From Jimgerdemannia flammicorona (taxonomy: Eukaryota > Mucoromycota > Endogonomycetes > Endogonales > Endogonaceae): a stretch of 27,874 bases of DNA. The stretch spans positions 1-27,874 of the forward strand of contig RBNI01000680.1 of NCBI GenBank assembly GCA_003990745.1, given 5' to 3'. A program made the position numbers and the translations under genes. The notes under the pieces were generated by a model that did not search any database, had not been told where the DNA came from, and was given only the letters and a program-made list of their open reading frames with translations. Of this stretch, positions 16,812 through 27,390 are shown piece by piece. Positions within the stretch are counted from its first letter, which is position 1, and each line of letters starts with the position of its first letter.

Positions 16812-18300
16812 TGTAAGTACACAACCTCCAAGCCACCAAAATCACATATCATCCTCAGAACCAATTTGAAAACTACATGCGAGACTATAAAACAAGTTAT
16901 TGAAGAGATCATCTGGTTACACAAAATATGCCAGCAAGCACAAGAACTCACCACCAAGATACAGAATACTAGAAGAAGTACTACAACTATAAGACTGACT
17001 CTGAACTGCTATAACTAATTTGGTATACTGTACTATTACAAAAGGAAACTGAAAGTACCAAACTCAAATCAAGACAAGAAGAACTCTATCTCACTCATCA
17101 AAAGGTTCATGAACTGTACTTATCAACTCAAGACCAAGATATACTGTGACTATACAAGATCTCATTACTTAGTGGAAGCAAAATATATTTGAACAACTCT
17201 GTTCACTCTATCTGTGTCACCTCCATTAGAGAGTGACAGATGTTTCATCTGAACTCAAGAAAGCCAACATTGTCAAAACCAATCTCAAGCCATCTATGTG
17301 ACAGATATTACTACTAGAAATTGCCTCGGATTACAGAAAATATCATTTCTGAGAGGTTCGAACCCCCAGTCATGACATTGGGAGCCCTCACCCTAGACAA
17401 GGATGGCCAGTCCTCACAAATGCACCAGCAGACCAAAAAAAAAGAGAACCAAGACCTGTTATCCTTATATAACCACCACCACCAAGGATAGTCTTAATCT
17501 TGCAAGAGATAGAAGTAATGATATCTTGAAAACTGATGATGTCAGAAGTTAGAAAACTGCTCAAACTTTGCCAGCGATGATGTCATCAATAGTAATATCA
17601 TTGAAGACTACCCAGACAGTGTCTAAACCTATAAATAGCTTAGCAGTCATAGTATAGTTAGATTAGCCTTGTATGACATGACTGTGAACTGACTCAGCAG
17701 TCAAACGATCTCTTGACATGTCAGATCATACTTATACTACATAACTACATTTCGACTCAGCAAGGTACTTAGTACTACATCCATATTTAGCATAGCTCAG
17801 ATAGCCCCTCACTAGTATAAATACCCCCTCCCCAGACCTCAGAATCTCAGACTCGAATATATAAGAACATTCCTGAATACTTTCCACAATATCCCTTCAC
17901 ACAACTACTCCTAGTATAGCAATATCATGAATAGCAAATAAACTTATTTAATAACCCACAAACCACTCTTAAGTAAATCTGCTCCCTGTTAGGTCCCACT
18001 CCTAACCCCATCACGAAATTTCCTAATTGGGTATTGTCTGCAGTGATATGCCAATTTAACTAAGCTGGTCTTAGTTTCTTGAACTTCCTAAAATACAGAA
18101 AATCCTGAATATCCAGAACTAGTCTGAAAAAGAACTTTGGTTGAGACATCAACCTGATCTTGAAATCAATAAGCATAGAGGATGTACTCCATATGAAATT
18201 GATCTTGACTATAAGAAAATGGTCTTCCAGAATATCCAGAACTTCCAGAAAACCCTTTCAGAACTATGTAACAGTTACCCTAAAAAGCAACCCTCTTATA
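16812..18300 (+). repeat. 3' LTR of element B
   Basis: 1489 bp, starting TGTAAG and ending CTTATA (CA changed to TA). It is 11 bp longer than the 5' LTR because of an insertion near 17540 (TGATGATGTCAGAAG against TGAGTCAGAA). It is followed by the target duplication TTGAT. Confidence 0.95.
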
Positions 18301-18372
18301 TTGATGGATTTATTCTCTAGACTATGAAGATCATACCCTATATATTCTGGGTGAGCTTTGGTTGGAGGTTTG
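18301..18372 (-). pseudogene. dUTPase of element A, N-terminal part (motif 1)
   Basis: The minus strand reads TKAHPEYIGYDLHSLENKSI, with the dUTPase motif 1 (GYDL...) clear, and ends at the TTGAT duplication where element B inserted. The frame resumes at 11942. Upstream in the same frame comes ISEPKDFLSVELWPKDSLN. Confidence 0.82.
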
Positions 18373-19789
18373 GCCTTGGGATATAGCAGAGCATATTGGA
18401 CAATATCTTTGCTTGAGTTCAGGCTGTCCTTGGGCCAAAGCTCTACTGATAAAAAGTCTTTAGGCTCTGAGATTGAGATGTGGCCATCTGGCTCTAGTAG
18501 AGAGATCTTAGAGATAATTGATTTCTCTTTTTCCTATAGGATCTAGGACTTCTATGAAGTTGGTGGCATCTTCTATCCATCTTTAGTAGGTTATATATCT
18601 GATGAGAGCTAGGATGTCTTCTTCTAAATTATAGATCTTGAGGGTCCTCCTTTCTGGCTTCTTTGTCTGACTTTTTCAGATCTAGCCTCTATTATCTCCT
18701 CTCTTCAAGGTGTAGATTATGATATTATAGCTGAGATGAATCTTCTGGTATCTATAATCTTGATAGTCAGAGTGTCTTCTATAATTGCAATATCCCATTA
18801 CTTGGAAATGCTGTTCCCTATTGTTGATCTCTTATTGTCTTGGGAATTGATATTCATCTTGATTATAAGTTGAGAGAAGAGTGGACAGGGGGTATATTTC
18901 TGTTCAGATAAAGAGACTTTGTCCTCTAAATTGGCTTTACAACTTAGTGGCAACTTCTTGGAAGATAGTTGACTATGCAACTATAGTTGGGAGTTTTGGT
19001 CTTCAGGGTCTCTATTTCTTCTATTGGTCCAGTAGATAGCACTGGTAGCAGTAGTCTCAGAGAGTGGAAGACCATTTGATATAGACATCTTCCTAGCCAG
19101 AAAGCTCTTTTTTAGTATGTTTCTTACTTTGAAATAATGGGAGTTGTACTGGGTCCTTCTTTAATATTTCAGGAGTCATTATCTTCAGGTGGTGTCTAGC
19201 AAGAGTTATCCTAGGGAATGAGTTCAGAAACCTCTTCTTCTTCAGGTACCTCTTGTTCAGGAACTTCTTATTCAGAAGCTTCTTCTTCCTTAGATAATTC
19301 TTGACCCCAAATTACTTGTACTTCTGCAGCTTTGGCTGCAGGTGTTTCTGAAACATGTCTGTATTTCTTCTTCTTTCTTCTGCACTCTGGGTAGGCTGTG
19401 CCAGGTGAATTCCTTGTTCCAATAATCTTGGAGGAGTGCTTGGAGCACTTATATCTCTTGAGACAGATGAGGCATCCTTTGATTTCTCCTACAATGACTC
19501 TAATGGTAATGGGGACAGTATTCTAGACCTACACATTGTCTTCTGGCCTGTCATCCACTAGGTTGATTTGGGGATTGAGTCTGGGATCATTTCCATTTTC
19601 AGATTCTTCTTCCTCTTCTGTAGTAGATTCTTCACTGCTGACATATTCCTCCTAAATAGTAATCTTCTTCTTCTTCTTTTATTGCTCATAGCTGGTCATC
19701 CTAACCCTGTACTTCTTGCCTCAGTAGTCAAACTTGAGTACTTGTTGACCAATATCAACAACTGCATTCATTTTCTTCATCTAGTTGGT
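18373..19789 (-). pseudogene. Linker of element A between protease and dUTPase, with Cys-rich basic cluster
   Basis: Acidic Ser/Glu-rich sequence (SSEESTTEEEEESE) follows the protease. Then a Cys cluster on the minus strand at about 19375-19490 reads GCLICLKRYKCSKHSSKIIG and TAYPECRRKKKKY, a pattern like CxxC-x5-C...C-basic that recalls fungal zinc clusters. More acidic sequence (SKEEEASE) and frame-broken stretches follow toward dUTPase. I do not recognise a family for the whole segment. Confidence 0.5.
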
Positions 19790-20045
19790 GTCAAGAATCA
19801 TATTATAGGTGACAGCTTCAGTGATAACAGCTTTTGAGATGGAGAACTGAATGTATTCAAGAGAGATAGTAATGTTTTGTACTTCACTAAGGAGTTGAGT
19901 TTGGGCTCTATCTGCTACTATGATACTGAGGTTGGATGGTCCATCAATGGGCCATTGGAGAGTATCCAAGAATCATTTGGCAATAATACAGATAGCTGCT
20001 CCTATATCTATGAGAATTTTTACTTTTTGTTCTCTAATATCTCTA
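19790..20045 (-). pseudogene. Aspartic protease of element A
   Basis: The minus strand reads REQKVKILIDIGAAICIIAK, where the active-site Asp-Ser/Thr-Gly has become Asp-Ile-Gly (19998-20009), then GPSNLSIIVADRAQTQLLSE, ISLEYIQFSISKAVI and TYNMILDTN (family YDMILGxxW). The substitution next to the catalytic Asp, plus a stop, means it is inactive. Confidence 0.85.
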
Positions 20046-21980
20046 TGTAGATAGGTGCTGACATATCTCTTTATAGCTTGGATAGGTGTGGGAGCTGGTT
20101 CTTGCTGTGGAATGAGAACCTAGCTAGTGCTAGACCTGGTGGTCCTCAGCAATTTGTTTCAGACCCCAGCTGATATCAATTATAGGAACTATAGGAGAGG
20201 GACTTCTATCTTGGCTTCTTGAATCTTCTACCAGGCTTTATTATAGATATCTCTAGGCATAGTCTTCAGAGTATACTTCTTCTTAGACTTTGGAGTAGTA
20301 GGCTCCTGTTCTTCTTGTTCCATTTTTTCATCTTCTGGAGACAGCTCATTTGTCTTGGAGGCAAAAGGTAAAGAAGTCCAGGGAGGTGTTTCTACTTGTT
20401 CTTCTTCATCTTCTTTATCTTCTTCTTGGATAATTCTTCTACTGATATTCCTGGATAGCCTTTCTATAGGTCTCTTCCTTTTCTCTACTGGGTAGACTAT
20501 TTTTCAGATGGTAATCTTAGTAGGGTATAAGTTTAGATCACTGTAGTCTTTACTGTTGCTTGCTTCTTCAAAATCTTCAATAGAATAGACTTCAGTCTTT
20601 TTGTACTAAGTGTCATTTCTTTAGTTTAGTGGTTCTGAATCCCTTTGGTCACTTTTTTTGTTGTCACATTCAGTAGCATAGTATCCAAATTGTCCACAGT
20701 AGAAGCATTAGACTTGGGCTCTATCTTGGGTAGAGTATCTTTTTTTCTCTTGCTAGTAGTTTCTGTTATCTCTTGGTAAATAACCTTGGCTCCTCTGAGG
20801 TGAGTATCCTCTGTTGTCTTGATAACTCTGATTTTTACATGTGATGAGTTTTTCAATCTATCTAACCAATTGGTCCAACTTAGAACTAAGGTCTTGGATT
20901 TCACTCCTGTCCTTCTTTCCTTCCTTGGCTAGCCTTCTTTCTTCAGATCTTTCTTGTTATTGAAGGAGTCTTTGTAGGGCTTTGATCAGAATATCTTCTT
21001 TATCATTCTTTTTATCATAGTCACTCTAGGTAGTTTCTTGTCTGATATTAAAGAATTTTTGAACTATATCTACTTGCTCTTCAGACCTTCTGATGCCTAG
21101 GGTGCAGACATACTGGGCAATGTTTAGGGAAATCCCATTTATGAAAGTCATTAGACCTATGATGTCTTAGTTAGTGACATTGAACTCAGCTATATGTATT
21201 CTCTTCTGGATTCTTGAGTCTTGTAGTGGGTTTCATTTTCTGTATATTTTTCAATAAGCCAGTGGACCATGGCTTCATATTCCAGCTCATAAGATACTGC
21301 TGCTTGTATTTGTACTGCTAGTTCTGAGTGTGGGTCTCTTGCTATTTGGTGGAAAATTCCTCTGGCTAGTTCTTTGAGCTGGACCTTATAGGTGGTGATT
21401 TTTCTTTTATCTGAGAGATTCCATAAAGCTGCAATTCCCTCAATTCTATCAAGGAATTCTCTAGGATCTTCCTTTGGATATTCTGTAAAGGTTGGTAATA
21501 AGGTGGCCATTTTGTTATCACTTTCTTCTGATTCTGGTTCTGGTCTAGATTCTGATTCAGATTTTGACTCTGATTTGTTTTCTGAACTGTTACTAGAAAT
21601 AGAGGTACTTGGGTATCTTGAGGATGGTGTTCTGGACCTTAGACAAAGTGGAATAAACCTAGGTATTCTTAAAGGAGCTGCTTCTAATTCTGCAAGAGCT
21701 AGTTATAAAGATTCAATGAGTGAGACTAGTGGAATCTCTCTGAGATATCTGGCTGTAGGATTTCAGACTTATATAATAAGATCTTCTAGTTCTTAGACAA
21801 GTTCTTCAAAATTTCCAGCAGGGTCACCTGTGTTGTCTGATTGATCTGGTTGAGGATTTCAGGCTATACTAGCTTCTGGTTCTGGTTAGAATTCTTCTGA
21901 TACTGCATAATTGATAAGTCTTGAGGTAATTACTTCTCTTTCTGTCCAAATGCTAGTGATAACTAGTTCTCTTGTAGTGG
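20046..21980 (-). pseudogene. gag of element A, with CCHC zinc knuckle
   Basis: The N-terminus has an acidic/Ser-rich stretch ending in KSESESRPEPESEESDNK, then the capsid-like core open at 21190-21510: LLPTFTEYPKEDPREFLDRI, GIAALWNLSDKRKITTYKVQ and EYEAMVHWLIEKYTENE. Downstream is a charged, coiled-coil-like region (ERSEERRLAKEGKKDRSEI), then the nucleocapsid knuckle CFYCGQFGYYATEC (20666-20707), whose zinc His now reads Tyr, and a Glu/Pro-rich spacer to the protease. Stops include TAA/TAG at likely Gln codons and TGA at likely Arg codons. A 134-codon plus-strand frame at 21392-21796 is only its antisense. Confidence 0.87.
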
Positions 21981-22436
21981 CAGAGATTGGTATTATATCA
22001 AATATATCCAATTTAACTATGGGTTCTTATAAGCCAAAAAGTTATATTGATTTAAAATATTCCTAGTTGAGCCTCTAAATGTAATGCACCTGGCTCAATA
22101 GAGGCAAATTACAAGATTGAGAATAGATGTAGTTTGGCTTGAGCCCTCAGTTACTTTGTCAAAAAGTAATAAAATGTTCTATAATTCCTGAGGTCCTTAG
22201 TGTTTAGTGGTATAATAGTTAAAACTAGATATCTGCAAGCAATTCCGGTGATTTTCTTATTAGGATGGGTTCTTGGGTATAATGGTGATTTTGTATATGG
22301 TAAATGATTTAGTATAGTATGACAATCTCTATATAGTACAGTAATCTCTATATAGCACAAATAGATTCCTTATATAGGACAGTCTAGTAATTTAATGGGT
22401 TTCCTTCTAGGTAGCAAGCAATCTTTGTATAGTATG
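21981..22436 (-). other. Leader and inner part of right LTR of element A (boundary unresolved)
   Basis: Lies between gag and the part of the right LTR that can be aligned. The matching part of the left LTR is off-window behind hAT copy 1, so the LTR edge and primer-binding site cannot be fixed. Copies of a TGATCTCTATATAGTATAG-like 18-19-bp motif start to recur at about 22321 and continue to 22485. Confidence 0.5.
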
Positions 22437-23401
22437 ATGATCTCTATATAGTATAGTGATCTCTTTATATATGACAGTCATATTTCCAAAAGTATGTAAT
22501 CTCTAGTGAAATGATTTTGGCAGATAACTTGATTTGGTATGGATTCTTCTGAATTAGTAGCTGAAAATAGAGAATGGTGTAGATTCTTCTGCTTCAGCTC
22601 ACTGGGAATAATACTTGGGTAGTATGAGTTCTTCTTGGACTGGGCTCACTGGGAATAGATAAATAACTCAGATAGTAGATATTTGAATAACTTGGATGAT
22701 ACAGATTCTTCCTAAATTAGTTCTTTTGAGAATAATAACTGGTGGCAGATTCTTTCTAAATTGGCAGCTTACTGGAAAAGGTTCTCTTCTTAGCAAAGTT
22801 GCATCAAAGACAGGCTTCATTTGCATAAATGAATTACTGTGAAGTTACATCTAGTAGACTGGCTTATAGTAAGATTTCTTAAGGCTCTCTGAGAATGTGA
22901 GTAACTTGGAATCAGCAGCTTATTCCTTAAGTGGTAGATTTCTCTTCAAAAGGTAATAAAGTTCTTTCATGAACTTTGGTGGCAAATCTTCAGGCTTATC
23001 TGGCAAGCAAACCAAGGCTTTGTATTGAAAAGTAGACTGGAGTGGAAATAAGGAGACCAATGCTCAATCTTTAGAGGCTTTTTTAGTTTGTACTTCAATT
23101 TGGACTGAGGTTTATTCACTCTTATCTCTGAGATATTTTATATATTGTAGTTGCTATCTGGTTACCATCTGGATAATTATATATTTACTATCTCTAGTAA
23201 TGTTTAGGTGTGTCCTCAGAACATAAGTACATATATCTGCAGGACATGAGTGTGTCTGCAGGATATGAGTGTATCTGCAGGATACAAATAAATAACTCTG
23301 ATTTAGTATTCTTGGCTAATTATAAGTGTGGTAGTCATAGATAACTATACTATGCTGGAAGTTCACATTATCTGATTACATTATACTATTTACTTATCAC
23401 A
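22437..23401 (-). repeat. Element A 5' LTR (right copy)
   Basis: Aligns with 500-1510. The minus-strand start is TGTGATAAG at 23401. It lacks one 44-bp unit relative to the left copy. It shows the uninterrupted target of hAT copy 1 (ATGATCTC at 22437-22444). Confidence 0.9.
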
Positions 23402-23908
23402 ATATCAAAAAGTCTTTTAATTGCTCTTTTATTAAGTTTTACTAAGATTGAGAAAGTACAGTTTCTTTATAGTAAAATAAAGGTGGTTTTTTTCTTCAAT
23501 AATCATAGTTACTTAAGAAAATTGGTTTTTTATATATATACTAAATCTTTTATATATAATTCAGATTTAAAGGAATTTTCTTTTTAGATTTATATACTAG
23601 TTCTCAGTTTGGTAGAAGTTAGTTAGACTTCTGAAGTTTAGTTAGAAATACTAGAGTAACTTATACATATATCATTACTAAGAACTCAAGAGAAATATAT
23701 ATTGAGAGAGACTTTTTGTATTTTATATTTAACTAAAAGCTGATTTATTTTAAATATAATTTACTGAGATATTTATATATATTAATTAAGTAATAGTTTG
23801 TATATTTGACTAAGAATATATGACTAATTTGGTATATAACTACTCTGTTTGTTCTATAAGTAAATATATCATTTATATTTAAAACAACTATTATACTTAA
23901 TATAAATT
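23402..23908. other. AT-rich stretch, no gene seen
   Basis: Very AT-rich with TATATATA runs; no domain or repeat family could be recognised. It may be heavily mutated remains of the element in which A inserted. Confidence 0.5.
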
Positions 23909-24195
23909 GTTTGTTTTTTGTTTTTTGTTTTTTTTTTTTTCTACACTCATTTATTCAGAACATAATTACATAGCAAATAGTGGAAAGTATTCACCAGATT
24001 TCCTGACAAGAAGTAAGTGAGGTCAGGCTATATAACAGAGTAGCCTCAGACCATTTAGTACCTAACCTTAGCAGAGCCAAAGTGGCCAGGGCCTGGTTCT
24101 CTCTATCCTGGACTGCTTCTATCCCCCCCCTTCTTGCTGATAACAATGTCTCTACTAAGGCCACAATTAGTCTCCTTATACAAATAATATATATC
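23909..24195 (-). mobile_element. Poly(A)-tailed retroposon end, minus strand
   Basis: A T-rich run (23909-23940) is the poly(A) tail. Just inside it, on the minus strand, is GAATAAATGAG, a polyadenylation signal. A 68-codon frame (23991-24197) reads LIVALVETLLSARRGGIEAV and QALATLALLRLGTKWSE, which I do not recognise. Target duplication unresolved: ATATAAATTG on the left and ATATCAATTA on the right are only similar. Could be a LINE 3' end or a SINE. Confidence 0.55.
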
Positions 24196-24218
24196 AATTA
24201 TGAAATAAGAAAATGAAG

Positions 24219-24773
24219 TAGACAGACAAAATAGATGAATTACTCAAGATTGCTACCATGAATCTTCAGAAAGCTCAACAGTATCAAGCTAAGTATGCTG
24301 ATAAGAAATGCCATGATATCACTTATACTATTAGAGATCAAGTTCTACTATCTATCAAGAATCTCAAGATATAATCTCAAGTCAACTATCTATTTAACAA
24401 GTTCCAACCCAAGTATATTAGACCTTTCAAGATCACTGAGCAAGTCTCTGCATCCTCCTACCATCTCAAGCTACCTGAAACCATGAGAGTATATCCAGTC
24501 TTTCATGTGTTATACCTCAAGACCTGGAATCAGTTACTGCCCTACCCTGGTTGAATTTTCAAACCATCTGCCCCTATGATTATTGAAGACTATATTGAGT
24601 ATAAAGCTGAGAAAATCTACAATAAATGAATCTGCTACTACTATCCTGAATATCTAGTCAAGTGGATAGGCTACTCTGAATATGATATTATCTGGAAACT
24701 ACTGGTCAACCTCAAGAACTCTCAAGATCTAGTTCAAGACTTTGAGGTAAAACACATTACTCAATTTCTATAG
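24219..24773 (+). pseudogene. Element C: Ty3/gypsy integrase C-terminus with chromodomain
   Basis: One plus-strand frame ends at TAG 24771-24773. It reads DKIDELLKIATMNLQKAQQY, YTIRDQVLLSIKNLK, then the GPY/F-like module NKFQPKYIRPFKI, and SSYHLKLPETMRVYPVFHVL. The chromodomain (about 24588-24760) reads IEYKAEKIYNK-stop-ICYYYPEYLVKWIGYSEYDIIW and NLKNSQDLVQDFE, with YLVKW and the terminal helix clear. Chromodomains direct integration to histone-marked chromatin. Internal stops: one TAA and two TGA, at least one of the TGA at a likely Arg codon. The rest of pol is missing upstream. Confidence 0.9.
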
Positions 24774-24840
24774 TAACTTCCTTAGATTGTTAATGATCTA
24801 TAGTAACTTCCTTAGATTGTTAATGATCTATAGTAATGAT
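24768..24840. repeat. 30-bp tandem duplication after element C stop
   Basis: CTATAGTAACTTCCTTAGATTGTTAATGAT at 24768-24797 is repeated identically at 24798-24827, with a partial third copy. The duplication includes the end of the coding frame. Confidence 0.92.
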
Positions 24841-25105
24841 CAGTGCCTTATACATTGGAAGTTTACTTTGAGACCCCAGAACTAGTAGAATATTTAATAA
24901 ACAAAGAAGTCTATCAAAATAAAGCTACTAGCTGGGTTTGAATCCCTCTCAGTTGATTAGTCTGGTAATAGGCCCTCTGCTCTATATGAGAATAGTCAAT
25001 TCCTATTAATATACTAATATAAGTTTGAGAAATTTTGATTAAGTATATTTAGTCTTATATTATCTAAGAACTCAATGAGGATATTAATTCTTAAAGAGGG
25101 AGAGA
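24841..25105 (+). other. 3' untranslated region and polypurine tract of element C
   Basis: No gene. It ends with the polypurine tract AAGAGGGAGAGA (25094-25105) immediately before an LTR-type TGTAACA start. Confidence 0.75.
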
Positions 25106-25560
25106 TGTAACAATTTCACAGTTATATTTAGTCTTAGTATATTTTTACATCTTTTAGTTAACCTTTTCCTATCATTTCTTAAATATTTTACTATATTCCA
25201 CCACTGTCTACTTGCTTAAAAATCTTCTCTCAGTGCCCAGATACTACTAGAACACTCTTGTCTTTTCTTGGCACCAAGTACCTTATCTTAGCTAGTTATA
25301 GAATCTTTTGGAATATTGTAGAATCATATTAGTCATCTTTGCCAAGAATCTATTTCTTGGTATTTCTCTTTCTTTCCAAGATCCTTCTGGATCTTTCTTT
25401 CAGATCATATATAAATATCCTTATTCTCTGTCTGAATAAAGCTCAGAATATTTTTCTTCCAGAAATCCTTCAAGAATACTTGAACCTTTAAGTATCTCTT
25501 TAAGCTACTTTAGATCAACTAGAACTTTCAGATTTAGCTACTTTCTCTTAAAGAAACTAG
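25106..25560 (+). repeat. 3' LTR of element C (right end uncertain)
   Basis: Starts TGTAACA after the polypurine tract. It contains TATATAAATA (25408-25417), a likely TATA box, and AATAAA (25435-25440) shortly after, a typical compact R-region layout. No second LTR is in the window, so the end could not be defined; it may include the minisatellite. Confidence 0.65.
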
Positions 25561-25564
25561 AACT

Positions 25565-26062
25565 ATTATAAGATAGCTTCTAGGCTCATCAAGTATAAGT
25601 AATGGGTCATATCTTCAAAAGTCAGATAGCAGCAAATTATATATTATGGGATAGCTTCCAGGCTTATTAAGTGTGAGTAATAGATTATATCTTTAAAAGT
25701 CAGATAGCAGCTTCTTCTAAAAGTCAGATGATAGCTTTTTCTAAAAGTTAGATAGTAGTAAATCATATATTATAAGATAGCTTCCAGGCTCATCAAGTGT
25801 GGATAATAGACTTCAGAACAGCAAATTATATCATAGAATAGCTTCCAGACTTATTAAATATAGGTAATAGACTTCAGAATAGAGTGGCAAATTATATATT
25901 ATAGGATGGCTTCTGGGCTCATTAAGTATAGGTAATGGACTTTGGAGTGGAGTGATAAATCATATATCATAGGACAGCTTCCAGACTCATTGAATGTGGA
26001 TAATAGACTTTAGTGTTACAGGATAACTTCTAGGCTCATTGAGTATAAGTAACAGATCATAT
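25565..26062. repeat. Minisatellite of about seven variable-length units
   Basis: The core ATTATAGGATAGCTTCYAGGCTCATTAAGTRTRGGTAATAGA recurs near 25566, 25646, 25770, 25834, 25899, 25967 and 26014. Spacers between cores vary from about 45 to 125 bp; the second unit contains an extra internal AAAAGTCAGATAGCAGCTT expansion. Confidence 0.85.
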
Positions 26063-27390
26063 CAATTATTTATTATTTAGCTTAAAAGTGAGGAATTTAT
26101 CTTGAATTACTAGCCAATAAGTACTAAGTTATAATATAACAGATACATAACTAGAGAAATATAGTAGATTTCTATAACTCTTCTTGACTTCTCAGGATTA
26201 TACATAAGTAGTATCTGTTTGATCTCATCAGACTATCAGAGTAAGACTCAAACTCTTTTGACCTGAGGTTTATTCACTCTAGATATTGAGGATATTTATA
26301 TAGATTTATATACTATAAGATAGCTAAGTTATAACTATATTTCCTATAAGTTACTTTTCATAAGTGTTAATTCTTAATATCTGTTAAATCTTTAATATCT
26401 GTGAAATCTTGATATTTGTAAAAATGGTAACATTTGTCAAAACTTTAATATTTGTAAAATAACTACTATTTGTAAGACTATACTATATTTGGGAATCAGA
26501 TTCAGATACTGCAATTAAATGTCTATTTCTCTGATTTATATTATTAATTCAGATCAACTATCATAATATCTACTAGTTGCTAAAGTTATAGTATCTGGCA
26601 TATCACTTGGACTTTCTGATATATGTAGTGAAGAGATTATTGAAGATAGCTAAAGATTAGATTTGGATCAGAAGACAGAGCCAGATAAGTTGGGAGATTT
26701 TGGTGACTCTAGTAGATAGAGGAGATTTAGATCTGGTAGAAATTATATTATTATAGAGCTTAGTAATTGAAGAGAGCTATTGAGTTACAGAGTGGAAAAT
26801 AGGTACCATTGATGCAAAGGTCTGAGAGACAAGATTCTCTCCTAAAGATTCTTTAAGTGATTTGATATTAATAGTTAGACTAAGAAGTAGTAGGTACTTA
26901 TAGTATAGAGAATTCTGGTAGAGAGTAGTAGAGAGGGCTCACTATATTAGTCTATATTAATATAATAATGAGAGAGTGATACAATAGAGACCTGTGATGT
27001 AAAGGTGAGATATATTTCTATTGGATAATTTACTGCTAATGAACTTTGATATTAGTTCTGATATAGAGTATCAAAGAGAGATGAGACAGAATCTATAGTC
27101 AATAGGCTGACAGTTAGCAGGTATTAATAGAGTATAGAACTGAGCTAGAGTCTGATCTTAGAGTACTGAGATATAGCAGTGACTTTTTCTAAAGTTCTGA
27201 GTAGTGTAGTGATATATTTTAAGAAAAAATATCATATTGAACTTTATATCAGAATATTTGGTAGAAGGAGGGATTTTTGAGTATGAGAATTATTATAATA
27301 TAGAGTAAGAGAGAGGAATTATACAGATATTTAAATATTGGTTGAGAGAGTATGAGGTATATAGTAACTTCTAAGAGATAGTTGGGTTAC
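26063..27390. other. Decayed repeat remnants, no gene seen
   Basis: Near 26262 the sequence TGAGGTTTATTCACTCT matches the LTR of element A (23105), so a related LTR fragment is likely. TATTTGTAAAA-type short repeats occur at 26380-26480. From about 26590 the plus strand is visibly poor in C and rich in A/G; no domain could be read. Confidence 0.4.

Larger units (their letters stand above)
11943..18300 (+). mobile_element. Element B: complete LTR retrotransposon with dUTPase, lacking RT and integrase
   Basis: Bounded by LTRs 11943-13420 and 16812-18300, with perfect 5-bp target duplications TTGAT (11938-11942 and 18301-18305). A primer-binding site follows the 5' LTR and a polypurine tract precedes the 3' LTR. 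The internal region encodes gag, a CCHC knuckle, dUTPase and protease in a single frame, then jumps to a chromodomain-like scrap: RT, RNase H and integrase are missing. It is therefore a non-autonomous deletion derivative of a Ty3/gypsy element. It is inserted within the dUTPase of element A. Confidence 0.95.
500..23401 (-). mobile_element. Element A: Ty3/gypsy LTR retrotransposon, decayed, split by nested insertions
   Basis: The LTR copies at 500-1510 and 22437-23401 are direct repeats, and between them, on the minus strand, come gag with a CCHC knuckle, an aspartic protease, a dUTPase, RT, RNase H and integrase. RT before integrase is the Ty3/gypsy order. The left LTR is cut by hAT copy 1, so the true left end and the 5-bp duplication are outside the window. 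The right end is TGTGATAAG on the minus strand at 23401. Removing hAT copy 2 and element B leaves about 9.8 kb within the window. All domains carry stops or shifts, so it is dead. Confidence 0.9.

Noticed and set aside
21392..21796. 134-codon plus-strand ORF rich in Ser/Asp
   Set aside because: It is antisense to the acidic and capsid-like part of gag of element A.
22192..22285. tRNA gene or tRNA pseudogene (TTTAGTGGTATAATAGTT followed by GGGTTCTTGGG)
   Set aside because: The first part resembles an A-box/D-arm, but the anticodon arm and T-arm do not fold convincingly and the acceptor ends pair imperfectly.
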